Numbered from the stretch's first letter, positions 36,101 through 44,605 are shown. The stretch is 64,000 nt of DNA from Caldilineaceae bacterium (GCA_020634755.1 JACKBC010000039.1:4534-68533); one strand, 5' to 3'. The notes: a model not told the origin generated them from the letters alone. Program-made: numbers and translations.

Positions 36101-38826
36101 CGCCGGCTACCTTAGCCGCCGGCGCCACCATGAGCTGCACCGGCAGCCGCACGTTGACACAACTCGATATTGATGCCGGCAGTTTTACCAATACGGCCAC
36201 GGCTTCTGGGCGTGATCCCAGCAACGAACCGGTCAGCGATGAAGAGACGATTACCAAACCGCTGGGCCAAGTTGTGCATCTAGCGCTGACCAAGAGCAGC
36301 GCCACCGTTAATTATGACGCGGTCAATGATGTGATCAATTACACGCTGGTCACCACCAACACCGGTAACGTCACGCTGCACAACGTGTCGATTAGCGATC
36401 CGAAATTGACTGCGCTATCTTGTACGCCCACTCAGCCCGCAACGCTGGCGCCCGGCGACACTTTGAGCTGCACCGGTAGTCACACCGTTGTGCAAGGCGA
36501 TATCGACGCCGGCCACTTTGACAACACGGCCATTGCGTCCGGGACGGGTCCGCAAAATCAATCCGCCAGCGCCCAAGCCAGCAAGAGCATACCGGCTGCG
36601 CTGGCGCCGCATCTATCGTTGAGCAAGCTCGCCACTGAATCCAGCTATGATACGGTGAATCAGGTGCTGCACTACACGCTAACGGCGCTCAACGACGGCA
36701 ACGGTACGCTGACCAGTGTCTCTATCAGCGACCCCAAATTGGGCGCGCTTGCCTGCAACCCGGCCCAGCCGGCCACGCTGGCTCCCGGCGACAAGCTCAT
36801 CTGCACGGGGGAATACGCGGTCACTCAGGCCGATCTGGATGCAGGCCATGTCGACAATACAGCCAACGCCAGCGGAACCGGCCCCCAAAGTCAGCCGGTA
36901 AATGCGCTGCCGGCCAGCGCCCGCGTACCGGCCAATCAGCAACCGGAGCTGAGCCTGAATAAAAGCGCCCAGGAGACCAGCTACAATGCCGTCAACCAAG
37001 TTCTTCACTATACGCTGATCGCCACCAACAGCGGCAACGTCACGCTGAGCAACGTGCGGATCAGCGACCCGCAGGTCACGATTACCGGCTGCACGCCTAG
37101 CCAACCCACGTCATTGACGCCGGGCCAAACGCTCACCTGTAGCGCTGAACACACCGTTACCCAAGCCGATCTCAACGCTGGTTCATTTACCAATACGGCC
37201 AGCGCTTCTGGCACGGCTCCAGACAATCGCGCCGTCAACGGCGGTCCATCTGCGGTCACGGTACCGGCAGCCCTGACGCCACAGCTCACCCTGACCAAAT
37301 CGGTCCAGGAGAGCAGCTACGACAGCCCCGGCGATCTGCTGCACTACACGTTAGTGGTGAGCAACGACGGCAACGTAACGCTCTTCAGCGTGACAATTAA
37401 TGATGCCAAGCTGGGGGCGCTCAACTGTACACCCGCTCAGCCGACCACGTTGGCCCCCGGCCAGGCATTGACCTGCACGGGAACCTACACGGTTACACAG
37501 GCCGATGTGGATGCCGGACAGGTGGACAATAGCGCCACGGCCAGCGGCAGTACGCCGCGCGGCGCACCAATCAATACGCCACCGGCGGCGGCCAGCGTAC
37601 CCGCCGCCCAGGCGCCGCATCTGGTGCTTACCAAGCAGGCGCAAGAGAGCATTTATAGCCAAGTGGGCGACATCATCCACTTTATGCTGACCGCGCGCAA
37701 CAACGGCAATGTAACGCTCTCCAATGTGAGCATCAACGACCCGCTGCTCAGCGGCCTTACCTGCGCTCCTGCGCAACCGGTGACGCTGGCGCCAGGTGCA
37801 TCGCTCATCTGCACGGGAACGCATAGCGTCACCCAGGCCGATCTGGACGCCGGGCGTTTCCGCAACGTGGCCACATCTACCGCCCGCGATCCGCAGGACG
37901 CACCGGTGGCCTCCCCGCCGGCGAGCGCCACGGTGCCGGCAAGCGTCACGCCCGCTCTTGCTCTGCAAAAGAGCGTGGCGGAGGGCCATTACAACCAGGT
38001 GGGGGATGTGCTGCACTATACGCTGACCGCGCGCAACACCGGCAACGTTACGCTCGCCAATGTCAGCATCAGTGATCCCAAGCTGGGCGGACTCACATGC
38101 AGTCCGGCACAGCCGGCCACGTTAGCCCCCGGGGCAGCGCTTGTTTGCACCGGTGAATATGTGATTACCCAAGCCGAACTGGACGCTGGTTCCTTCCAAA
38201 ATACGGCCGTGGCGCAAGGCCAAGATCCCAATGGCGATCCGGTCGATCCGCCGCAAAGCTCGGTCACCGCCGACGCCATTACGCCCACTCTGAGCGTGCT
38301 GAAAAGCGCCTTCCTGGCCGAAGATCGCACGGCGCCCGCCGGCCTTTCGCGCGGCGATATTCTGCGCTACGTCATGACCATTCGCAATTTAGGGGATGGG
38401 CCGGCTCTCAATGCCATCTTGAGCGACACGCCAGATACCAACACCACGCTGGTGGTGGGCAGCGTCACCACCAGCAAAGGAACCATCACCACGGGCAACT
38501 CAGCCGGCGACAGTCGTGTGCAGGTGGAGCTGGGCACAGTCCAATCTGGCGAGACGGTGACCGTTGCCTTCAGCGTGCAGATTAACGCCGATGCGCCTGC
38601 TGACCTCCAATCGGTGCGCAACCAGGCACTGGTGCAGATCAGCAATCCGGTCAACGTACCGTCTGGGCAAAGCGGCACTCCCTCGGACGATCCGGCCGTT
38701 GAAGGCCCCAACGACCCGACCGTTACGCCGGTGGTGGCCGCCCCCACCGCGTTAGAAGAAGGCGAAGAGCCAACCCCCATTGTGTTCAATCGCTTTAACT
38801 ATCTGCCGCTGGTGCAGAAGCAATAG
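33118..38826 (+). CDS. Giant secreted protein with about 12 tandem DUF11-like repeats
   Basis: An exported protein of 1902 residues. The signal peptide ends in LATRPAFA-Q (residues 24-43). A roughly 150-residue Gly/Thr-rich head is followed by two DUF5979-like units (Cys-containing, GSFTINYAC). At least twelve DUF11/DUF7507-like beta domains of about 110 residues follow, each with the pattern LTK-(x)n-YTL-(x)n-NTGNVTLHNVSISDPKL and ending CTGSYTLTQ. A last, different DUF11 unit precedes the tail NYLPLVQKQ. The start at 33118 is supported by AAGGAG. It could form a long stalk on the cell surface. Repeats 3 and 4 are near-identical over about 50 bases, a sign of recent duplication. Confidence 0.88.
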   Translation: MQLYKYFAPSDLGQRRHKGLQIILVALTVLISTLATRPAFAQTPKPPDGEKPGGLPAQGTCGADGLGHYVKFTTGGGDGTFDATATGGNGGTITANYTQISGTPSGTFQINSLAVNGQPLLFAEVIGGVANYNPIWTFSPGILAPSPLLGTGSDKNFSQFALCIYNAIGPFSLTKTVNSGSGTFTFDAICKSPSGATLLSDTVTLSVAAGTPVTQQIFGNVPLGATCTATETGVSPNIYTNNGPQSTNITTASGSGVTINNTLAVGSLQIAKNLNDGGSGFSGSFTINYACDNGGPGGSVTLAGGTSQTINNIPAGSTCTISEPALPPAPANYSWDTPDITGSPATIASGSTALVTVANKLSFVAMPKIAVIKSSSTTTITTAGQLVPYEFSVSNAGNIPLTNIVVTDAKCNSTPTLQSGDLNNDSTLQLGETWIYTCNHTVTQSEMDSGGNLTNTVVADSAESEPSNDSLDIPIDQNPHLKLVKTGVLDMTIVAPNGEANPGDHIDYTLTATNDGNITLHAVQISDTKLGALTCTPGQWATLAPLATLSCTGSYTLTQTDIDVGQVLNTAEATSTEAPKATDNETVTIPRAYTLTLTKAGVLDLTTVSPGNRADVGDTIQYTLIVTNTGNTTLHNVTITDPMLPSLSCIPAAGATLAVDASMQCTGSYTLKQADIDAGQVDNTATADSNESDAVEAREMAPVPQAPNLALTKVGVLDMTIVAPTDRADVGDRIDYTLITTNTGNITLHNVTITDPMLPSLSCTPVAGSTLAVGAAMKCTGSYTLTQNDINAGQVNNKATADSNESPSTDAEESVPVPRINHLALTKSGLLDMTVIGPSDRADVGDQINYTLVTTNTGNTTLSNVGITDIKLGTLACTPNAPATLTPGASMKCIGSYTLTQTDIDTGHVDNIAYADSDQTNPVSDSNTVSIPPAPTMALTKTGVVNRTIVAPADRADVGDRIDYTLVTTNTGNVTLHNVSISDPKLSALTCTPSAPATLAAGATMSCTGSRTLTQLDIDAGSFTNTATASGRDPSNEPVSDEETITKPLGQVVHLALTKSSATVNYDAVNDVINYTLVTTNTGNVTLHNVSISDPKLTALSCTPTQPATLAPGDTLSCTGSHTVVQGDIDAGHFDNTAIASGTGPQNQSASAQASKSIPAALAPHLSLSKLATESSYDTVNQVLHYTLTALNDGNGTLTSVSISDPKLGALACNPAQPATLAPGDKLICTGEYAVTQADLDAGHVDNTANASGTGPQSQPVNALPASARVPANQQPELSLNKSAQETSYNAVNQVLHYTLIATNSGNVTLSNVRISDPQVTITGCTPSQPTSLTPGQTLTCSAEHTVTQADLNAGSFTNTASASGTAPDNRAVNGGPSAVTVPAALTPQLTLTKSVQESSYDSPGDLLHYTLVVSNDGNVTLFSVTINDAKLGALNCTPAQPTTLAPGQALTCTGTYTVTQADVDAGQVDNSATASGSTPRGAPINTPPAAASVPAAQAPHLVLTKQAQESIYSQVGDIIHFMLTARNNGNVTLSNVSINDPLLSGLTCAPAQPVTLAPGASLICTGTHSVTQADLDAGRFRNVATSTARDPQDAPVASPPASATVPASVTPALALQKSVAEGHYNQVGDVLHYTLTARNTGNVTLANVSISDPKLGGLTCSPAQPATLAPGAALVCTGEYVITQAELDAGSFQNTAVAQGQDPNGDPVDPPQSSVTADAITPTLSVLKSAFLAEDRTAPAGLSRGDILRYVMTIRNLGDGPALNAILSDTPDTNTTLVVGSVTTSKGTITTGNSAGDSRVQVELGTVQSGETVTVAFSVQINADAPADLQSVRNQALVQISNPVNVPSGQSGTPSDDPAVEGPNDPTVTPVVAAPTALEEGEEPTPIVFNRFNYLPLVQKQ

Positions 38827-38849
38827 CAGATTCATGCGTCAAAACAGGA

Positions 38850-38874
38850 GGGCCCGCATCGATGATGCGGGCCC
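38850..38874. terminator. Bidirectional hairpin terminator
   Basis: GGGCCCGCATC (38850-38860) and GATGCGGGCCC (38864-38874) are perfect complements around GAT. It lies between the convergent giant surface-protein gene (end 38826) and the MFS gene (end 38901). It is followed by GCCAGTTTTGGC, with a T-run of four. Confidence 0.75.
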
Positions 38875-38900
38875 GCCAGTTTTGGCGCAACGCAGTACTT

Positions 38901-40124
38901 TTACACTTGCGCTTGACGCACCGACGAATTCAAGATTAGCAGCAGCTCTGCGCAGAGCGAGGTCGTGGCGGCCAACAGGGTTGCGCGCAAGCCAATGGTT
39001 TCACCCAGATAGCCACCCAGCGCCGCTCCTAACACGGCCATGCCAAAGAGCACAAACCGGCGCGCCGCAGTCACGCGCCCCAGCAAATGCACCGAGGTGA
39101 TTACTTGGCGCAGGCTCAGCTGATTGATAAAGTAGACCGAGACGCCAAAGCCTATCAATAGTTGCCCCAGTAACACGTAAAATAGCGCATTGCCCATGAG
39201 CCCCGCGCTGACAATAAGCGCACTGCCCACGATCCAGATCAGCTTGCCCAGCACCAATGCGTTACCCACCCGCATACGTGCGGCCAACTGCCCTGCCACC
39301 GACGCGCCGGCCAGCGCGCCAGCCCCGTTGCACGATAATATAACCCCGATTAGCGCGGGGGAAAATTGCAGCTCATTTACAAAAAAGAGCATCTGCACGG
39401 TGTTGTGCAGACCAGTTGACAATACACCCAACGTGGACGTAATGGTCAGCATCCGCAACAACGGCGTCCGTACTAACTCGTGGATACCCTCCCACACTTC
39501 GTGCCAAATGCTGCGCTGCGTACGCGTGGGGGCTTCTTCATTTTCGCCAGCGCCACCCAGCGCAAAAGCCGACAACAGATACGAAATAGCATCCACCAGA
39601 ATCGCCTTGGGTGCGCTCAAAAACTGCACCAACGCCCCCGCGGCCCCAGATCCCGAAAGCGCTATCATCGAGTCGGTCATGGAGAGCTTGCTATTGGCCT
39701 CCACAAGCTGTTCTTTCGAGACCACTGCCGGCAACACAGCCATGGCGGCTATCTGGAAAAAGACGCTCAAGATGCCCGCCAGAAACGCCACAATCCACAA
39801 GTGCAGAAAGGTAACGCCGCCCAGCCAAGCCGCCACCGGAATCGACCCCAGCAACAGGGCGCGGCCAATGTCTGCCCCGACCAAAATCGGACGTCGTCGA
39901 CTGCGATCGATCCACACGCCAGCTGGCAAACCAATGAGCAAATTGGGTAGTGACCCGGCAATGCTCAGCAGCCCCATCTGCGCCGGTGTGGCGCGCAACA
40001 CCAGAACCGCCGTCAACGGCAGCGCGACCTCGGTTACTTTGGAGCCAGCGTTGGAAACGGCTTGTGCAATCCAGAGCCGCAAGAATGAATGATTGCGCCA
40101 GAGCGATGAATTGTCATTCCTCAT
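38901..40124 (-). CDS. MFS transporter, MFS_3 (enterobactin/macrolide exporter-like)
   Basis: A 407-residue permease with about 12 predicted helices. The loop between helices 2 and 3 has GVWIDRSRRRPILVGADIGRALLLG, the MFS motif A form seen in the drug or siderophore exporters of the MFS_3 family. The middle loop has PTRTQRSIWHEVWEGIHELVRTPLLR, another MFS_3 hallmark. It would export a small molecule by proton antiport. The substrate is unknown; nothing next to it (surface protein, CHAT protein) points to one. Gene ends face the surface-protein gene across a shared terminator. Confidence 0.88.
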   Translation of the reverse strand: MRNDNSSLWRNHSFLRLWIAQAVSNAGSKVTEVALPLTAVLVLRATPAQMGLLSIAGSLPNLLIGLPAGVWIDRSRRRPILVGADIGRALLLGSIPVAAWLGGVTFLHLWIVAFLAGILSVFFQIAAMAVLPAVVSKEQLVEANSKLSMTDSMIALSGSGAAGALVQFLSAPKAILVDAISYLLSAFALGGAGENEEAPTRTQRSIWHEVWEGIHELVRTPLLRMLTITSTLGVLSTGLHNTVQMLFFVNELQFSPALIGVILSCNGAGALAGASVAGQLAARMRVGNALVLGKLIWIVGSALIVSAGLMGNALFYVLLGQLLIGFGVSVYFINQLSLRQVITSVHLLGRVTAARRFVLFGMAVLGAALGGYLGETIGLRATLLAATTSLCAELLLILNSSVRQAQV

Positions 40125-40315
40125 CTTTCAACCGACCATCTTATCATGGCGATAATTTCTTGCATTTGAGCAAAAATTTAGCTAAGTGCTAATCCCTATA
40201 GACTCGCGTCATTTGTTTCAATGCCGCCGCTCGCCATACATGCTGAACAGGGCGCTTGCAGCGTTTGGATTTGGGGCTGCTTAATTTCATATGACATTAC
40301 CATATTGCAACAGTG

Positions 40316-42868
40316 CTACGGACAGGTCGTCGGTCGACATTGAGCGGGAACATTTTGCCCTTGCCGCCAACCGCACCAGTCACCAGGATTGCTGGGCTTT
40401 GCATCATCTAGCCAGCAGCCCTGGAACTGTAACCCACTCAGGCCGCTGTCTACAAATCGAAATTCGCCACTGTCATTGGACGCTGTGTACCGCCCATTCA
40501 AGCTATAATCCTGCGTTCGGCCAAACAGTTCAAAGTTACCGGTTAATGTTCCCTTATCAGCGCCATTGAAGTAACTGCCTGTAATCTGTTCACCGGTCTG
40601 CTTCATTTCGATCCAACCCTTCCCGCTGTGAGTCAGCCAGCGCCCGCTAAAGCCACAGCCATCCGGTAGAGAGCCGCTGCGCACGCCACACCATTGATAT
40701 CCATGGCCATTGCTAAACCATTCACCAGCAAAAATCGCACCACCTTGCGTGAGGCTCAACGTAAAATGGGTGCCGCGCTCGTTGACGCCAGTCAGCGTGT
40801 CACCGGCAATCTCACCGGAAAACGTTGTGACCTTCAGGCTATCATATTGGGTATAAAAGCCAGTAACTTGGTTGCCGTCCTGTCGAATGTTCATGTGGGC
40901 AAAGTTTGTTGTCCACGCGCCCGCAAAGTCGCCCTGTGCATTGGACTCTCCTCCCTCGCGTATGGTGGCAGTGGCACCTTGGCGGCAAATAAAGTAATCG
41001 TCGCGGCTATCGCGGCCATCGACAATCCAGGCGGATGTTCCATTGTAGAGGATTTGCCACCACTTAAACTGCTGCCCTCCATAATTGCCGCATTGCGGAC
41101 CACTCACCACTTCAAACGTCGCATTATTATTCAGAGGCACAACTGTCGCATATTCACCCCCAGGCCCGCGACGGATACTGACAGTTTCGCCAGAGCCGGT
41201 GCACACGCTGGCCGTATCGCCCACTTGAATGGGCGGGTCAGAAGCGCCCACACAGTTGGCCGCGGCTGGCCGACTTGTCGGCGTGGGGGTGGCCGTAGGC
41301 GTATCTGTGGCTATGGCTGGCGCCACGACTGGTTGTGCTGAAGTTACCGTGGCCGCGGGCGTTGACGTGGGCGCGTCGGTGGCGGTCTCCCCCACCGCGA
41401 CTTCTTCCTTTGAAGTTGCCGCGACGGCCGTTGCGACTGCGCCACTGGCGCCGCCGGCCACGCCAGAATTTGGATCCTCCGGTTGCACAGTTGCGGTCGG
41501 CGCCAGTGGCGGCTGGCTGGGCCCCGTTAGCCATTTGTACCCTGTCCATGCCCCGAACGCACCCAGCACCAACAGCGCAATGCCCACCCATGCACTCGTG
41601 GTTCGGCGCGTAGGCGCAGCCGGGGTAGATTGTGCGGTGCGTGTGTTTGGGTCCGCCACGGGCGGCTCAGCGGGCGCGTCATGCGGTATATCGACCAGCG
41701 GCGCCGGTGTAGCCAATGGCCCAGGGACCGTTTCGGCATGTTCCTTATGCACAACCGCCAGGGCCGCCTGATCCACATCGAAAATTTGACCATCGGGCGA
41801 GCGCATATAGAGGACGGGCGTGCCCCACTCCAAGTCGTTTTTTACAAAGATGCTTTTGCGCGCCTCGGTGAGCGCGGCGTCAACGGGGTATCCATCGGCC
41901 AGCGCGGCGTAAAAAGAATGGGCCATGGTGATGGCCGTATCATCAGTCACTTCGCGCTGCATGGCAATAACCGCCGGAATCCCCTGTCGTAGTAGGCTCT
42001 GGCCCACGCCCGAAAAGGGATCGGTTGCCGATGTGCGGCCACCTTCACAGGCGTTGAGCAGCGCCAGCCGCAGCGACTTTTCATCATGCATTAACATGCC
42101 CAACGTTTGGCCACTAACGGCCCGGCCGCGCCCCTGCTCATCTTCCATGAGCAGCACACCGTCGTCGGCCACTTCGTCAAAACCGCCATGGCCAATAAAG
42201 TGAAAAACATGATATTGATCGCGACGCAGCTGGCGCTGCAGCTGCTCCAACGTCGCCACATCCAAACGCGCCAGTTGCAACAAGCCCACCCGCTCTAATT
42301 CAGAAACCGCCTCGCGCAGCTTGCCCCATTCTTCTTCCACATTCAGCTGTAGATAATCTGTGGGGCTGGAGATAACGGCTAACACCTTGAGCGGCGGCTT
42401 TACCAGCAGCGGCGTAATGTGGCCAGGCTGGTCCAAATAGCGCACCAGCGGCGTATCAATCGAGAGCGATAAAAAGCGGTTTACATCGCCGTCATACAGA
42501 TATTCCCATGGAATGTCCATCAAATCGCGGGCGTCAGACAGGCGCAAGCGCAGCCGCAAACCGGCGTTTTGCAGGCTGGCCTGGGTAATGCTGCTGCGCA
42601 AACAGGCGCCGATCTCCCCGGCAAAGATCGTCTCAAACAGCCGCTGGCCAAAGAGCTTGGCATTTTGCATCTCCGGTGAATCAATGCGGCGCACGCGGCG
42701 CTGTGACTGGCCCAGCCGCAATGTAAAGTTTTCCAGCTCTAGCGCAGAAAAAGGGGCTTGGAAGGTGATGGTGGCTTCGCCCGCTGGGGAATTCAGAACG
42801 CGCGCGCGGTATTCATCTCCTGTCTTCTCAACCATCAAATCAAAATTCACATAGTTTGTGATAGACAT
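40316..42868 (-). CDS. Membrane-anchored CHAT (caspase-like) protein with SH3-like and beta modules
   Basis: An 850-residue protein in four parts. Residues 1-150 are a helical/beta N-terminal region. Residues 155-365 are a CHAT peptidase with HFIGHGGF (H227) and LLNACEGG (C274), the catalytic dyad of clan CD. A TM helix lies at about 426-446. The outside part has a Thr/Ala/Pro linker (447-545), an SH3b-like domain with SIRRGPGGEYATVVPL (546-650), and two Trp-rich beta modules (GNQVTGFYTQYDS, GEQITGSYFNGADK) to the end. The protease is therefore inside and probable sensors outside. Start 42868 with CGGAG upstream. The target is unknown; CHAT proteases elsewhere serve in cell-death signalling. 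Confidence 0.85.
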   Translation of the reverse strand: MSITNYVNFDLMVEKTGDEYRARVLNSPAGEATITFQAPFSALELENFTLRLGQSQRRVRRIDSPEMQNAKLFGQRLFETIFAGEIGACLRSSITQASLQNAGLRLRLRLSDARDLMDIPWEYLYDGDVNRFLSLSIDTPLVRYLDQPGHITPLLVKPPLKVLAVISSPTDYLQLNVEEEWGKLREAVSELERVGLLQLARLDVATLEQLQRQLRRDQYHVFHFIGHGGFDEVADDGVLLMEDEQGRGRAVSGQTLGMLMHDEKSLRLALLNACEGGRTSATDPFSGVGQSLLRQGIPAVIAMQREVTDDTAITMAHSFYAALADGYPVDAALTEARKSIFVKNDLEWGTPVLYMRSPDGQIFDVDQAALAVVHKEHAETVPGPLATPAPLVDIPHDAPAEPPVADPNTRTAQSTPAAPTRRTTSAWVGIALLVLGAFGAWTGYKWLTGPSQPPLAPTATVQPEDPNSGVAGGASGAVATAVAATSKEEVAVGETATDAPTSTPAATVTSAQPVVAPAIATDTPTATPTPTSRPAAANCVGASDPPIQVGDTASVCTGSGETVSIRRGPGGEYATVVPLNNNATFEVVSGPQCGNYGGQQFKWWQILYNGTSAWIVDGRDSRDDYFICRQGATATIREGGESNAQGDFAGAWTTNFAHMNIRQDGNQVTGFYTQYDSLKVTTFSGEIAGDTLTGVNERGTHFTLSLTQGGAIFAGEWFSNGHGYQWCGVRSGSLPDGCGFSGRWLTHSGKGWIEMKQTGEQITGSYFNGADKGTLTGNFELFGRTQDYSLNGRYTASNDSGEFRFVDSGLSGLQFQGCWLDDAKPSNPGDWCGWRQGQNVPAQCRPTTCP

Positions 42869-43483
42869 TTAAAACTCCGCGGTGTGTGCAATGTATGAAG
42901 GTGGACGCGTTAGGGAGATCGGCTGATCGTAAATAATTCAATGATGGATCTGGGCTGCGCACAACCGCCGTCATCTGCTGCGGTTTTCATTCAGCGCATC
43001 GTATAGAAGTCTTACTAAAGTATAGACGCCCCAAGTGTAACATACGTTTCAAGGTGGTGTCGACATAACCACATATGGCGCAGCGGGCGCGGTTGGATCT
43101 TGCGGGGACGCCCAGCGTTATACCCGTTAATCTTTATGTAATGACTTAACGGTTTGCGCTGTGATATGCTGAAAAACAACAAAGCTCGGATATAGCATAA
43201 AGCGAAGATATAGCATTCGTGGATTGCAATGGCCGAAAAGCCGATTCCGCAAGGGGAACCAATGCGAAAATCAGCTTCCGGCGGGCGCCATGTAGTAAGA
43301 GCCTATCCATCAATTCGGTTGTGAACCCTATGCTGTGACTGGCGGATCGGTTCGGCACAGAGAGTTTACGCATAGACACTATACTGCGGTTGCGATGAGC
43401 ACCGGCGTTTTCAATGGGCGCCACAGGTGCAACAAAACGCCGGTGCTCATTCAGCGCTAAGTATCAGTGCGAAAGGATAATCT
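42869..43483. other. Intergenic region with palindromic repeats
   Basis: A 615-base gap. It carries element copy C (43381-43464) and a possible half copy ending near 43004 (TTTTCATTCAGCGCATCGTAT). GCTGCGCACAACCG at 42954-42967 is the core of the 45-bp tandem repeat at 25141. No gene was seen. Confidence 0.5.
43381..43464 (+). repeat. 84-bp palindromic element, copy C
   Basis: It starts ATACTGCGGTTGCGATGAGC and ends CAGCGCTAAGTAT. Inner 16-bp arms TGAGCACCGGCGTTTT (43396-43411) and the exact complement (43434-43449) surround a 22-base loop. It lies 20 bases before the start of the selenoprotein-like gene, so it is probably in its 5' leader. Confidence 0.7.
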
Positions 43484-44131
43484 ATGTTAGAGAAAATAGT
43501 GCCCAGATTGTTAACGGCGGCCCTGCTTGTGCCCCTGCTGGCAGGCTGTGTTATGCAGCCCGCCACCTTGCCGAAGCTGGAAGAGCTGCCGATGGAGCAA
43601 GCGGCCCAGGTGGAAGCAGACGCCGCCGCGCAAGGGCTTACGCCGGAACAGAAGCTCATTTTGGACGGGCTGCGCAACAACGGCCCCGCGCCAGAGCTGA
43701 CCAATGAAGTCTGGCTCAACACCGAAGCATTTGGCGGTGGTCCGCTGCAACTGGCCGATCTGCGCGGTAAAGTCACCATTGTCGAATTCTGGACCTATGG
43801 CTGAATTAACTGCAAACACGTGATTCCCGCGTTGCGGGAATGGCACCATAAATATGCCGATGACGGCCTCACCATCATTGGCGTCCACACGCCCGAATTT
43901 CAGTATGAGCACGATCTCAACAATGTGCGGCAGGCGTTGGTCAATCTGGACGTGCCCTATCCAGTGGCGATTGACAACGAGTGGACTACCTGGCGCGCCT
44001 ACAGCAATCGCTATTGGCCCGCCCTGTATATGATTGACAAGGCCGGCAATATCCGTTTTCTCAAAATTGGCGAAGGTCACATGGAGGAAGCCGAACAGAT
44101 GTTACAAGCCCTGCTGGCCGAACCAATTTAG
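43484..44131 (+). CDS. Thioredoxin-fold lipoprotein with in-frame UGA, candidate selenoprotein
   Basis: One continuous 215-codon frame interrupted by a single TGA at 43802-43804. Before it is a lipoprotein signal (LLAGC at about 17-21) and VTIVEFWTYG. After it come INCKHVIPALREWHHKY, then GLTIIGVHTPEFQYEH and ALYMIDKAGNIRFLKIGEGH. This is the redoxin/TlpA-like thioredoxin fold, in which the site reads WTYTCINC. The TGA sits exactly at the first active-site Cys, giving U-I-N-C. A hairpin follows 18 bases after it (43823-43841). I read it as selenocysteine; selA/B/C/D are not in the window. Simple nonsense mutation is the alternative, but both halves are intact and in frame. Confidence 0.82.
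43823..43841 (+). promoter_or_regulatory. Candidate bacterial SECIS hairpin
   Basis: ATTCCCGC (43823-43830), loop GTT (43831-43833) and GCGGGAAT (43834-43841) form a perfect 8-bp stem inside the coding sequence. The loop G is 27 bases after the UGA, within the spacing known for bacterial SECIS elements (roughly 16-37 bases). The loop starts with G and U, as expected for SelB binding. Confidence 0.7.
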
Positions 44132-44242
44132 GCTATACGCGATTGGTAACCAGGGTAGTTAAACAGTAGAGCCAACATTTGGACGCGCATGCACGCAGGT
44201 AAATCTACTGCCGAATCACACTGCCAATAAGCGCTAACCGTT

Positions 44243-44605
44243 TCAGCTTCTATCGGCAAAATAAGCCGCTTGCTGGAAGCGCATGCCGGCCAATATCTGC
44301 GCAATGCGCGGCTTGCTTAACGAGCCGATGTATTCGCCCAATTGGGTTTTTTCCACCGCATCTACTTGTGAAACAACCACAACACTCGGTTTGGGTAGAT
44401 TGGCTTCACCCGCTTCCAGCAGCAGATTGCCCGGTTCAGACGCACGCTTTTTATTGGTCGTGAGGGCGCAGACAACAACGGAGGTAATGCGGCTGCGATT
44501 GAGCACATCGTCCTGAATCACTACGTGGGGATGTGGATAATTCGCCTCTACACCTTGCGCATCTGTAGAGCGCAGCCAATAAATATCACCTTGCCGAATG
44601 TCCAT
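44243..44605 (-). CDS. MazF/PemK-type mRNA interferase, apparently solitary
   Basis: A 120-residue MazF-fold protein. The start MDIRQGDIYWL, followed by PHPHVVIQDDVLNRSRITSVVVCALTTNKK and SVVVVSQVDAVEKTQLGEYIGSL, follows the family: an SH3-like barrel with the conserved R near residue 35 and the S/T-Q-V-D block. GGGAG lies upstream of the ATG at 44605. A longer frame from 44932 is open but reads as antisense of the ilvD end. No MazE/AbrB-like antitoxin gene was found within 190 bases upstream, so it may be an orphan, or the antitoxin may be encoded elsewhere. Confidence 0.82.
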   Translation of the reverse strand: MDIRQGDIYWLRSTDAQGVEANYPHPHVVIQDDVLNRSRITSVVVCALTTNKKRASEPGNLLLEAGEANLPKPSVVVVSQVDAVEKTQLGEYIGSLSKPRIAQILAGMRFQQAAYFADRS

